Assembly: GCA_030144725.1 (NCBI GenBank)
Contig: JASKMD010000015.1
Span: forward strand, 3,291,425-3,355,424
Direction of reading: 5' to 3'
Origin: Haematococcus lacustris
Taxonomy: Eukaryota; Chlorophyta; Chlorophyceae; Chlamydomonadales; Haematococcaceae
DNA length: 64,000 bases
Positions 1 to 16,169 of the stretch are shown here, piece by piece. A program made the translations under genes and the position numbers. The notes under the pieces are model-generated. The model was given only the letters and a program-made list of their open reading frames with translations. It had not been told where the DNA came from and made no database searches. How positions within the stretch are numbered: position 1 is the first letter of the stretch; every line of letters starts with the position of its first letter.

Positions 1-5507
<5,507 letters not shown>

Positions 5508-6690
5508 CGACGTTGGCAGTGCGATTGGCCAACCGGCGTCGACAGCTCAAGCCAGTATAGTCCATGGCAGCCTCCCAGCAGGTCCCCCAGAAACAGTCAC
5601 ACAACACACCAGCAGAATAGCATGGGGGATTCGGAACAGTAGCCCATGCAAGAGCAACATCCTAGCACCAACAGCTATACAACATGACAAGGCATCTAAT
5701 TCATGCAATGGACGTTTGTTTGGCATTGTCCCATGTTGGCATCAGCTCACGCACAACCCTGTGCAGCCGCAGGGCTGTGGCTCCCTAGAGGCGGTGGCTG
5801 GAGGTGAAGCTCGGCCTTGGACCTTTACCCTCCAGTTCCACCACCCTGGCAATATCACCATGAGGCGCTTCGTGGTTAAGTTGTGTGCTGCCACGAAGTG
5901 TGTCGCCAGTTTTCATGCCCACATTGCCAATGGGCAAGGCCTTGCAGCCATACAAGGCTGACGGGTGTCAGACCCTGCCACAATGGTGTCAAACCTTCCT
6001 CATCATCTTCATCTCTGCTGACCGACCTCCTCCACAACTAGCTCGACATCCAGGCCCTGCATGCCAGGCAGCACCCATAGTATGAACAACTGCACCTCAT
6101 GGCCTTGCAACACCATCTATGCCCCTTCCACCCCCTCGTCCATTGCTACTAGCCAGATTGGCCCCTATGCTCTGTCCAGCAGACTTGTAGTACCTCTCCC
6201 TCCCAGCTGCCCTTACTTGTGAGCCACACCAAGTTCTGCTACATGCTATATGCAGCCAAAAGCCATGCCAAGTACAGCCTACCCCGCATGCCACAGTGCC
6301 ACAGCGCCTGCTGCAGCGTGGAGTCAGCCTGAGCCACCTAGCCCGGCTCTACAACCAGTCATCAGGCGGTCGTCAGGCAGTTCAAGCGGTTGTCAGGCAG
6401 TTCAGGCGGCTGTCAAGCACTTGTCAGGCAGTTGTAAGGCTAGCCCGGCTCCAATACCCATTGTCAGGTACCTCATGGCCTGATTACCTGTTCATACCTT
6501 ACCATACCCTAACCTTCCCTACCTACCTTGCCTATCCTGGCTCTCAGACCTGTTGTCAGGCATCTCTTTGCTCGTCCTTACCCTCCATGCACCTTTGCCA
6601 CAGATTCTGATCAACCCAGGTTGATGACCCTGGCTACCCAGCTGCTTTGGTTGCTGGCATCTCTGAGGCACACAGTGCAGTGGAGTGCAG
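5508..6690. other. Intergenic region, no gene seen
   Basis: No conserved coding segment recognised on either strand. It contains short imperfect direct repeats around 6360-6470 based on GTCAGGCAGTT-like units and related copies near 6540 and 6735. The kanadaptin 3' UTR and the 3' end of the minus-strand gene at 6.8 kb must lie here, but I could not place their ends. Confidence 0.5.
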
Positions 6691-6786
6691 TGGGGGCTAG
6701 CTGGCTTGGTAACTGGCTCTCGGAGCCGTTGTCAGGTACTCACATGGCAGCCAGCGCAGTGCGGTGTGGGCATGCAGGGCACTGAC

Positions 6787-7595
6787 CTGCTCATACACCT
6801 TCTGCAGCAGGTCTATGTTGGGGAACTCCCCAGGGCTGCGTGAAGCTGCGTCCACGTCATCACGGTCATACATGCACAGTGCCGTCAGTGCACTCTTCCG
6901 GGTCAATCTGCATCTGTAGGGCAGGGCAGGGCAGGGCAGGGCAGGGCAGGGATGTCCACTGCTCACCACCGTAAAGCCAGCATCACTCCTATCACTGTCC
7001 ACTCGTCAATATCACAGACAGCTGTCACTTGCTGTCCTACGCATGACCATTGCCCTACAGTAGCCCACACGGCCAGTAATCAAGCCTTTTGTAAGACGAA
7101 GGACAAGGGGTGATGGAAGTATTGGTGGCGGAAGTGGGTTGGTGATGGTAGCAGGCTTGTCTCCTTGCACTATGCGCTGGCGCCTTGTCCCAGCGGTTGT
7201 GATGGTGCTTCTACACCGTTGTAACTGTCAGCCTGGTGTGGCTGCTTGGCCTGGCCCGTTATCACTTTGATCATGACAGCTGGGGACACTCCTGATCCTG
7301 GCGCTTGCCTGGCCTAGCCCCAGCTCACCCAGGCTCACCCATACTGCTCATCCTTGTAAATGTCATAGAAGATGGCTAAACTGGCCATGCGCATCTCCTC
7401 GCTCTCCTTGTCCACCACGGTGTGCTGCAACTGAGGGATGTGGATCCGTTTAACAACCAGCGGAAGAGGCGGCATGTCCTTCAGGTCATAGTATTCTTTG
7501 CTTTCGGCACGACACGAGAAGCCGCTGCGGCGTCTGCGAGTATTCACAACGCAGCATCTGGGTGCTTTGGCCGCTTGCACTAACTTGCTGTGCAT
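6787..7595 (-). CDS. Small conserved protein with probable chloroplast transit peptide (partial model)
   Basis: Two exons are clear. Exon 1 is 7595-7339, starting ATG with a basic, Ser/Ala/Arg-rich leader typical of algal plastid transit peptides, followed by EYYDLKDMPPLPLVVKRIHI and DKESEEMRMASLAIFYDIY. The donor is GGTGAGCC at 7338. Exon 2 is 6913-6787, after the acceptor CCCTACAG, reading CRLTRKSALTALCMYDRDD and FPNIDLLQKVYEQ, donor GTCAGT. Joining them across a phase-2 intron gives one continuous charged polypeptide of about 128 residues without low complexity, which supports a real gene. At least one more exon downstream (below 6780) is expected. I do not recognise the family. A (GGGCA)n run at 6917-6950 lies in the intron just upstream of exon 2. 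No signal for membrane segments is seen. Confidence 0.6.
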
Positions 7596-7809
7596 CGGCC
7601 AAGCGTCAAGGTTGAGTTCAAGGTGCTCGCTTATAGTATTGACTCCTTGCGTCCATGTGTGACCATTGGCTCATAAGCGCGTCCACGACTTAAACCGCAA
7701 CACACTGTTCATCTACACGTATGACCCAGCAGTCCCTCAATACGTTTCTCCACTTGAGTTGCGACAGGTTTCACTCCTTTACCTAAGCATTTCACAAGCA
7801 AGCATCTGT

Positions 7810-9084
7810 TCATCGGCAACCAGATGGCTGCACCTTGTACACCTTGCCCACGGGTCGGATGAGCGTGAACTCCTCCCCATCCCCGCCTACCAACACCTTC
7901 CAGCCGCCCATATCATGCACCTCAAGCTCATGGCTGCTGCCCAGCACCACCCCTGCCTGCTCTTCTACCTCCCCTTCGCTCCTAGATGGCACCAAGGCAG
8001 CGTGAGCCGCCACTGGCATGCCGCTGAGCATAGCCGGGTGCTGAGCAACAGGCAGGTCAGCCAAGTCAACCCAAGGTGCAGGGCGCAGGGTGGTAGGGTG
8101 GGTGGGACTGGGCTGGGCCATGCAGCCTTGCAGCCCCTCGGCCTGCCCTGCCCCGGCCCTCCTCTGCTCCCTACCCCTATCTCCTTGTTGCCCCTGGTCC
8201 GGCCCCACGGCCTGATCCACATGCTGCTGCGCCTCATCTGGCCTGACATGGCGGGAGCTGTTGGGCGGGAAGGTGGCCAGAGACTCCCTGGCAGGCTGTA
8301 GCTGCTCTGGGTGGCCTGTTGGGGTGGTGTTGGGGATCACAGGCCGCAATGCCTGGCTGCCGGGTAAGGTGAGAGAAGAGAAGTGTGAGGTGCTTGGTGC
8401 ACCAGCCAGGTGACCAGCCTCGCCGGCAGTGAGTGTGGAGTTCTCGGGTGTGGCAATGTCATAGGTAGGGTGGGCAACGCCTAGGGGCAAACATGGACCA
8501 GCCAGGGGAGGGTGGGGAGGCGGTGCAGGCGCTGGCATGTTGCCTGATCTGGACGCCTGCTGCTCCTGGCCGACTGACAGCTCCCCAGGGATATGTTCTG
8601 TTGCTGGGCCTGGTCCGAGTGGTGCTGCTGGTTCTACTGTTTGGTAAGCTGTTGCTGCTGCTGTTGAGTGGCTGGTCTGAGTGGATGGTACATTGCTCGC
8701 TGTGGCCGCGCTGTCGTCAATTGGCGGCCCACTGGCAGGCTGCAACGCTCCCGCAAACTCTGCAACGCTGCCAATGCCTCGCGACACGCGCTCCGCGGCC
8801 GAGCTCCATGCCGCGCTCGCCGCGGTTGCAGTCGCGGATGCCATCGTCACCGCCGACGCAGTCGCGGACGAAGCGGTGACGGCGGTAGCTGCGCTCACGA
8901 CTGCCCCGGCCGCACCGGCCAATCCGGCTAGCACTTTTCCGACCTCTTCCGCAGCGCCGCGGATGACTTGCGCCGCGGCGTTACTGTCTGGCTGAGCCGA
9001 GGCAGGCGTGACGACGTTGAGGACCGCGTTGCAGTTGAGGCCCAGCTGGGCGAGTAATCCGTTGGCACGCAATTGTTCGTCCAT
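7810..9084 (-). CDS. Hypothetical Ala-rich protein, single open exon
   Basis: One 424-codon frame with an ATG at 9084. The first 55 residues (MDEQLRANGLLAQLGLN..., then AAAQVIRGAAEEVGKVLAGL) look like amphipathic helix. They are followed by an alternating Ala/Val/Thr-rich stretch, a Pro-rich disordered middle, and a compact C-terminus with WKVLVGGDGEEFTLIRP and GKVYKVQPSG. The family is not recognised. The C-terminal 'RPxGKxY' pattern resembles the last strand of some class-3 lipases, so this could be the terminal part of the lipase-like gene just upstream on the same strand (9.6-12.2 kb). No splice evidence joins them. The gene sits 215 bp upstream of the small plastid-protein gene on the same strand. 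Confidence 0.4.
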   Translation of the reverse strand: MDEQLRANGLLAQLGLNCNAVLNVVTPASAQPDSNAAAQVIRGAAEEVGKVLAGLAGAAGAVVSAATAVTASSATASAVTMASATATAASAAWSSAAERVSRGIGSVAEFAGALQPASGPPIDDSAATASNVPSTQTSHSTAAATAYQTVEPAAPLGPGPATEHIPGELSVGQEQQASRSGNMPAPAPPPHPPLAGPCLPLGVAHPTYDIATPENSTLTAGEAGHLAGAPSTSHFSSLTLPGSQALRPVIPNTTPTGHPEQLQPARESLATFPPNSSRHVRPDEAQQHVDQAVGPDQGQQGDRGREQRRAGAGQAEGLQGCMAQPSPTHPTTLRPAPWVDLADLPVAQHPAMLSGMPVAAHAALVPSRSEGEVEEQAGVVLGSSHELEVHDMGGWKVLVGGDGEEFTLIRPVGKVYKVQPSGCR

Positions 9085-9605
9085 GTGGAAAAAGTCCTGC
9101 GGGCATGTCGCATGTGGAGCACTGTGTTAGGGCGGCAGGCTGAAGGGCGACCCGGTAGCACCCAAAATGCTGGCCATAGCCTAGCCCGCAGGCCTGGATA
9201 TGAATGCTGCAGCGACATGCCCCACCCACTCTGCGCCCCACCACCACGCCACGCTATCGACACCCCCTGACAGCAGCAATGGCTGCAACAGCAACTGCCA
9301 GCTTGGCCACAGGGTAGACGTGGGAGGGCCCTGGGAAATATGTGAACCCAGGGAAGCCCTGGGAAGTTGCTGTAGTATAGTTGCCACAAACTCACCAAAG
9401 CACTTCCGACAGCTCCCAGGAATGTTGTGATAGTGGTAGTTTGTAAAACATGTAGCAGACACCAAGCAGTAGTGAGTGCAACAAGCAAGGGTCAGGTGCT
9501 GGCAGACTCTGATGAGCAGGCCAAGCCGCAGGGCAGGGCCCAACCTGCTCCCTACCCCCACCTCCTCCCCACGCCCCTCCCCCCTGGCCCCCTCCTGCTG
9601 CCCAC

Positions 9606-12200
9606 CTGGACGTCACACTGGCGCTGGTCCGTGCCCCCGCAGCCCCAAGGCTCGCCGCGCACTACCTCAGCGATGAGCGGGGGCGCGTCGTAGGCCACGG
9701 CTAGGGGCTGGCCGCAGGCTGAGCGCAGGCCCCGCGCCGCCGCCATCAGGCCCACCAGCACCGCCAGGCTGCCGCCCACCCCTCGGCCCTGGGGCAGGAC
9801 GATGCCCAAGGCCAGAGATGAAAGCAGGATATGCGTTTGGTGTGCGCAGTGAGGCGGGCCGGTGCGGGCCGGTGTGTCGGAGCGCATCAGGTACCTTCCC
9901 TTACCTGGAGCTCGCCCCCTTAGCCCCTGCCTGACACCTGCCCGTGCACGGCTGCTGCTTCCAAGCTGTCCACCCCCCCCCTGTTCTCTCCCTCCCACTC
10001 ACCGTGAAGCAGAGCTTGCCGTGCGGCTGCTCCTCCAGCCAGGCCACCAGAAGGGGCAGCAGCAGGCTGTACAGCAGGCTGGCCTCCTCATAGGCAGCCA
10101 GGGGCACCTGGGCAGGCCAGACAGCTCAACAGGTCAGACCATGCGGTGAGGGGTTGGAGGGCGCGGCAGGGGCAGTGGGGGGTGGGGGGGGGGGGGGGGG
10201 TCAGGGCAGGCTAGGAGGAGCAGGGTGTCGGCAGGCATAGAGCGGGGTCCAGCCCCTCAGCTCCTAGCCCTTAGCCCTGGGTGGGGCTGGGGGGGGTGAT
10301 GAGGGCAGGGAGGAGCAGCAGGGGGCGGGCAGGCAGGGGGCGGGGGAAGAGGCACGCAACAGGGTCCGGCCTCCAGCCCCTTGCTCCTGGCAGCCAGCCC
10401 CACTCGCCTCACCTTCACGCCCAGCTTGAACGACTCGAAGGACACCAAGCCTAAGGGGCTGGCGCCTGAGGCGGGGGCTGCGCAGCCGGTGCGGCGCCAG
10501 TGCTGGATGCTGGCTGTGAGGCCAGGCGAGGCCCGCACCGCGATGATGCGCACAGCCTGGCTGGGGAGGGGGGCGGTCTCGGAGCCTGGGCCCGGGCTGG
10601 GGTTGTAAGCAGGGCCTGGTGCAAGGTCAGGGGTTGAGTCGAGGGTGAGGTTGAGGGGGAAGGGGGAGGGTGCTGAAGGTGTAGAGGGCGAGGAGGCGTG
10701 GGTGGGGTTAGGGACAGGGAGGCTGGGGGGCACGACAGGCTGGGCAACGTGGCCCCGTACTGCCCCACCCCTGGCCATGACTGCTGCGGCATCGCCCTCT
10801 GCCGCAGCCCGCCCAGCAGCCCCAGGGGCAGCCGGGCCCTCCAGCCCCAGGTAGGGGGCCACGCCGAGGCCCCCCGGGTGCCCTGACCCAGGCGAGGGGG
10901 TCAGGGAGGGGGGCGCCTCTGCCCCTGCCCCTGTGACTGTGCTGGCCTGGCTCGGGGGGGTCCTGGGGTGAGCCTGCGCCTCCTGCCCTGCCTCAGCCCC
11001 TGTTGCCTCCTCCAGGTGCCCTTGCCAGGCGTTGTCCCCTGCAGCCTGGAGTGCTGCCACTGCGGCGGGTACCAGTGCTGCTGCTGCTGCTGTAGGCTGT
11101 GAGGCCGCTGCAGGCTGGGTCAGGTGCATGCCTGAGCTGCTGCCAGCAGCACCCACAGCAGCAGCGGGGTTAAGGGGTCTTTCGCGGTCTGTTTCCAGAG
11201 GGGCAGGAGGAGGAACTGAATCAACCACCAGCCATGCACTGCTGGGCTGGCGGGGCGGGGCTGTTTGCTGGGCCTGCAGGCTAGTGCCCAGGGCCACTGC
11301 CGCCTGCCAGAAGCGTGTGAGGTGGTGGGTGTCTGGGGCAGGGGCTGGGGACGGGGTAGGGGCAGGCGGGGGGGCGGCAGGGTCAGCGGGGGGGTCTGCG
11401 GGGGCGGTGGCCACGATGGGAACTGAGTCACCATGAAGGGCGGCAGTTGCACTGGGTGCAGGGGCAGGAGACGGGGCGGCAGCAGCTGGAGCATGAGGTA
11501 TGGGGGGAGGCGCAGCGCTGGACTGCCTGCCGCCCTCCACCTCTGGCACAGCCCGTGGCCCTCCCACCGCCCCACCTACAGCTTCCACCCCCGCCACCCC
11601 ATCGGCTGTGGCGGGCGCCGCTTGCTCCTCCCCCCCTGCCCCACTGCCTCCCTGGCCCCGGGCCGCCCCCATCAACTTGTCCACGCCCAGGTCTGGCCCC
11701 ACCAGCTGAGCCTCACTGGGGGGCGGGGAGGGGAGCGGGCTGCTGCCGGCAGCAGGGGGGCCCCCCTGGCCCCCCCTCAGACCCTTCAGCCCCAGGTCTG
11801 CCACTTTGGCCACCTTGGCCACCATGCGGGTCGACATGCGGGCAAACAGCTTGCTGGCAGTGGCAGGGCTGGGCAGGCGGGTGGGCAGCCAGCGGCCGGC
11901 CTCTCCCCCTGCTGCTCCATGGGCTCCAGGGGCCCGCGGGCGGTGAGCAGGGGGGCTGGGGGGTCGCTTGCTGCTACTACCACTGCTGCTGCTGGTGCTG
12001 CTGGGCCAACCCCAACGCTGTAGCAGGTTGGGCGGCAACTGGCCTGCGTCACTCTTGCTGGGGCGGCGTTGGTGTAACCTGCTCTCGTCTTCATATCCTC
12101 CGTGGTCGTCGTCTTCAGAATCCACATCCTCGTCAAAGCTGAACTGGGCCTGTGGGGCAGTGGCAGCAATCCCTGCCCAATGACCCTGGTCCTCAGCCAT
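9606..12200 (-). CDS. Class-3 lipase-like protein lacking the nucleophile serine
   Basis: Three exons with matching phases: 12200-10413, 10107-10003 and 9788-9606 (donor GTGGGC after 9606). The first is a long acidic N-terminus (FSFDEDVDSEDDD) plus a Pro/Ala-rich disordered region, ending RIIAVRASPGL...IQHWRR...LVSFESFKLGVK. The second reads VPLAAYEEASLLYSLLLPLL...KLCFT. The third reads GRGVGGSLAVLVGLMAA...YDAPPLIAEV. The order 'RI-V-ASP/S-W, F-E, YE-A-LLY, K-CFTG, GGSLAVL' is that of the lipase_3 fold found in plastid lipases (PLIP type). The nucleophile elbow GHSLGG is replaced by GRGVGG, and VHRGxY by VPLAAY. I see the residues directly; loss of esterase activity is inferred. An additional 5' exon near 12596-12327 and exons below 9600 are possible. 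(GGGG) and Pro/Ala repeats inflate the first exon. Confidence 0.55.
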
Positions 12201-12578
12201 AGGTGGCAGGCAGGCAGTGAAGCAGGCATTGAAGCAGTCAGTCAGTTAGTCAATCAGTCAGTCGGTCGGTCAGTCGGTCGGTCGGTCGGTCGGTCGGTCA
12301 GTCAGTCAGTCAGTCAGTCAGGAGAGTCAGGATCGCATGTGGCTGTCAACCACCTGCTCCATCTCCGGGTGCCAACGCAGCTGAGAGCGGGCGTAGGCGG
12401 CTCCACCTGAGGCCCCTCCGGGCCTGCTGCTGCCCCTGTCCTTGGCCCCGCTGCTTCCGCTGCTGCTGCTGCTGCTGGCAAGTGGGTCCGGGGACCAGGG
12501 CAAATGCCAGCCAGTGCTCTGCAACCAGGATGAGGCAGGGGCAGCAGCAGGTGTGAGGGGTGGATTGGTGAGTAAGTA

Positions 12579-12708
12579 GGGATCGTCCCGACCCATCTAA
12601 CGTTAGACTAGATTAGACGATTCTAACGTTAGATTGGCTCGTTAGATCTAGTCTAACCATCTAATCTAACGTTAGATCTACGTAGATCTACGTAGATGGG
12701 ACGATCCC
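12579..12708. mobile_element. 130-bp palindromic MITE with TA duplication
   Basis: It starts TA-GGGATCGTCCC and ends GGGACGATCCC-TA, so an 11-bp perfect terminal inverted repeat is flanked by TA on both sides. The interior is AT-rich compared with its surroundings and built from palindromes TCTAACGTTAGA and CTACGTAG, so it can fold almost entirely. The TA target suggests mobilisation by a Tc1/mariner-type transposase; no transposase is encoded. It lies just 5' of the lipase-like gene and supplies an ATG on the minus strand. Confidence 0.7.
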
Positions 12709-12710
12709 TA

Positions 12711-13740
12711 TGAGTAAGGGAAAGGGTGTGGGGTACAGATCCTGAGTGAGGCTCTGTGAGGTGTGAGGCTGTCAAGGGGGAGGGTTTAGGCGACAGGGGA
12801 AGCAGGGGGGTTGGCTAGGGTTAAGCTAGTGGATGTGGTAGGGTAGGGTTTGGTTTGGTTGGTTATGACACACTCTCCTACAGCCCCCTCAGGGTCAAGC
12901 TAGGGTTTGTGGTAGGGTAGGGTTCAGTTCGACTTTCATGGTTCACACATGTACAGTGTGAGGTATGACACGCTCCCCTACAGCCCCCTTGCCATGGCTG
13001 CTTGACAAGCTGCAGGAGTGCCCTCAAAGCCTGTTTCTTATTTGTGCCTAGCTGCAGTGATCTCGCTGCCTGCCTGGTGCCCAGGGCAGCAGCAGCAGGT
13101 GCGAAAGGTGCATTTGTGAGGGAAAGGGTGCGGACTACAGGGCAAGCAGGGGGGTGGTTAGGGTCGAGCTAGGGGATAGGGTGGATAGTGGTAAGGGCAT
13201 CCTCAACACCTTGCCGGCACCTTTCCCCTTGGCCCTAAACACTAGACCTGATGACCAGGACTGGCCTCTTTGGACATTAAGCTGGCAGCGTGGTTGCCTG
13301 ATTGTCATGGTGGGTTGCCACTTGCGGCTCTCACGGCCCTCATCACCCTAGGCTTTGCAGAGCCTGACCCTGACCCTGACCCTGACCCTGACCCTGACCC
13401 TGACCCTAACCCTTGTCATAGTATGCCTCAGATCTTACTTGAACAGGGTCTGTTCTGTAGTTCGTACACCTTGATCAGTGTTTCCAAACAGAGGCCGCAC
13501 CTGAACTTAACCCTAACCCTTGTCATAGTATGCCTCAGAGGCCACACCTGGGTCCCAGTGGGTTGGCCTGATCGCCCTGAGCCCCTGCCGGGGGGCGAGG
13601 CAGGGCGCCACAGGGCCCAGCCCCGAGCTGCTGCCTCCGCCGCCGCCTCATCCGCCTGCCGCTGTGCCTCAAGCGCCTCGGCCCTGGCCTGGGAGGCCGC
13701 AGCAGCAGGAGCAGCAGTAGGGGCAGCAGCGGGAGCAGTA
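12711..13740. other. Intergenic or intronic region with short repeats
   Basis: No convincing exon seen. It contains two related GGGTAGGGTT(T/C)-type stretches near 12840 and 12920, each followed by ATGACACACTC or ATGACACGCTCC, i.e. a roughly 80-bp imperfect direct repeat. There is a (CCCTGA)n run at 13358-13410 and a second partial copy of the TTGTCATAGTATGCCTCAG segment (13413 and 13521). Confidence 0.5.
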
Positions 13741-13747
13741 GCAATAC

Positions 13748-14554
13748 TCAGCATGGGCGCATGGGCAACAGCAGCAGTGGGTCTACAGCAGGTCCAGGAG
13801 CCATATGGTAGTAGTGTCCACATTGCTGAGGTTTGCTAGGAGGCCCGTAGGCAGGCAGGCAGGCCAGTGGGCAGGCAGGCGGGCGGGCAGGTGGGCGGGC
13901 AGGTGGGTGGGCAGGTGGGCGGGCAGGTGGGCGCCTTCCTGTCAGTGAAGACAAGAGCAGCCCCGGCGGCCTGACCTGCAATGCTTTCAGCGCTGATCCT
14001 CCTTTACCCAGTCCAGGGGGCTTGCGAGGTGCTGGCTGAGGTTCTCCCTGTCTGCCGCCCTCACCACCACCACTGCTGCTGGCAGCTTTGGGGGAGGCAG
14101 TGGCAGAGGTGCTGGCTGCAGTGGCCTCGGTGGCAGCAGGGTGGTGTGAAGCACTGCCTGAAACAACGCTGTCAGCAGGAGTTGAACCCAGCACCACTGG
14201 CACCTGGACAGGTACAGCACTTTTGTGACCGGTGGCTTCAGTGCTGGTACTGGGGCTGCTGCTAGGGCTGCTGCGGGAGGCAGGGCTGGAGGCAGGGCTG
14301 GAGGCAGGGCTGGAGGCAGGGCTGGAGGCAGGGCTGGAGGCAGGGCTGGAGGCAGGGCTGGAGGCAGGGCCATTGACAGCCGTGATCTCTGTGGCCTTGT
14401 TGTTGGAATGCTGGCTTTGCGCTGCAGGCTGCCAAGTGCCAGAGCCGCTCTGGTCCCCTTGAGCTTGCATCGGACCTGAGTGTGATTGGGTGTGACCTGG
14501 GCTGTGGTCGTGGCTGTCCTTCCTAGGCATGGTGCCTGGTGTGCCCACGCTGTC

Positions 14555-14590
<36 letters not shown>

Positions 14591-14908
14591 GGCACTGGCA
14601 CCGCTGCCTCCCAGGAGGGAAGCCAGCATGTGGGGCGCGTGGCTGGTTGCCAGGGATGCAGGGGTGAGGAAGGCCATGCCGTCCTCAGCCCCCTCCTCCT
14701 CCTCCAGCACCTGGCCCACCCCTGCCCCCTGCACTGCACTGCCTGGGGCCAGAAGGCTTCCATGGCCCAGGCCCCCTTGGGAAGGGCTGGCATGCAGGAG
14801 GAGGGGGTGGCAGGCGGCGTGGCCAAGCAGGCGGGAGCAGGTGACCAGCTGCATGTCCAGCTGGTGCAGCCTAGTGCGCAGGGCCTGTGCCGCAATGACC
14901 AACAGCAA
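13748..14908 (-). CDS. Possible exon of low-complexity protein, unrecognised
   Basis: An open frame of 386 codons whose start (LLVIAAQALRTRLHQLDMQL and a short hydrophobic continuation) looks helical and non-repetitive. The rest is Ser-rich, contains a 12-bp tandem repeat (14270-14370, unit GGAGGCAGGGCT, encoding PASS repeats) and a second G/C-rich repeat (13850-13930). The overlapping plus-strand frames are pure repeat. It may be a 5' exon of the lipase-like gene on the same strand or an independent gene. I cannot assign a function. Confidence 0.28.
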
Positions 14909-15139
14909 CGGGGTGCTGCCATATGGCTGGATGTGTCACAGCAATGCCCTGCTGGCTGGGCCCATGCTCTGTCACGTTGTCACAAGGTAGTGTGCCACTG
15001 CTGGTGCTGGTGCTGAAGTTGATGCTGGTGGTAATAGTTCTGGTGGTTGTGCTGGTGGATACACTGATGGTGGTGGTAGTGGATGTGGGGTGTGGGTGTG
15101 GACCAGAAACCTACCTACTCAGACCACCCAGCAGCATGA

Positions 15140-15584
15140 CTAGCTGACTAGCCAAACCTCAGCAGGCTCTTGCCGGGGTTTGAATGTCACCGCCCAAAAG
15201 GGTTGGACCTTCCATGCATTTACCTCTGGATCTGGAGCAGCATCTTCATGCAGGCATTCTGTCAGACTTAGCAGCCGCTGCACTAGCTCTCTCTCGCTGG
15301 CCTCCACATCACTGCTGCAATCTTCTGCAACTGCTGGCACATCACTGCTGGCTTTGGTCCGGTGGCAGTGGGATGTGCGGTGGGCTCCAGCAGCTCTCAA
15401 CCAGCCAGCTGTTGAGGTGCAAGTGCGAAGGCACACACACCAGGCGGAGAAGGCTCTTGGGGCCTGCATGCAGGTCAACCTTGTGCAGGCGGGTCGCTGT
15501 ATTTCGAAACTGCACTTCCGCTATCGAGACTAGGCGAAGGGTTTCCAGTGCAGCATGTAAGACTTGCGCACCGCTGGCTTCCAC
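15140..15584 (-). CDS. Probable 5' exon(s) of a minus-strand gene, unrecognised
   Basis: Two overlapping minus-strand frames contain normal-looking protein. From 15584: MEASGAQVLHAALETLRLVS and SLLRLVCVPSHLHLNSWL. In the other frame: SSDVEASERELVQRLLSLTE and PDPEVNAWKVQPFWAVTFKP. Both lack low complexity, suggesting a real gene crossed by a short intron or a frameshift near 15370-15420. It is oriented with the lipase-like gene further downstream and could be its N-terminus, but the link is not demonstrated. No family recognised. Confidence 0.35.
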
Positions 15585-15599
15585 GGAGGCTTGCGAGAC

Positions 15600-16140
15600 G
15601 AGGGTGCTGCGGTTACATACGGCATCTTGCTATGGCTATGCTGTGGCGCACAGCCACGGAACTGAAGGCGCATCTCGAGTCTGTCGTGCCGACTGGCACG
15701 TCAGCTTAGCAGGCACCAGATGGACTGCACGCACACAGTGCTAACGGCCCCAGCCTGACACCTAGCACAACAAGCGCGCCGTTACAACGCATTACACACC
15801 TTTTTGCATCACCCATTGAGCAGTTGAGGGACTGAGCTGGTACTGTACTCGATGCAAAGCTGGGGAGCTAGGCCTTGTGCAGAAAGTCACCCAATTGCAA
15901 GCCGGCCGTTTACCTCCTCCGCATTCTATGAGCCTGAGGTCAGCATATCACCACACACATGCAGGCCGTCCTGTATCCCTGTCCTCCTGTGGAGCCCCTA
16001 CACTTCTCCACAGGAGTCAGGGACCGGTGTGTGTCCCTAACCTAGGTCCCTAACCCTAGGAGTCGCTAGAGCCCTAACCTACCCTACGCATACTCTAGCG
16101 CGCACACATCGCCTTTGTAAGGGGCAATCAAATTGTTTGT
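15600..16140. other. Intergenic, with a 26-bp Fanzor-derived match
   Basis: No gene seen. Positions 15962-15987 match 18989-19014 (part of Fanzor copy A coding sequence) at 25 of 26 bases, in the same orientation, so a small Fanzor remnant may lie here. Short AACCTAGG/CCTAACC repeats occur at 16035-16085. Confidence 0.4.
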
Positions 16141-16169
16141 TTTATTTGGCTCATGGCATGATACACATG

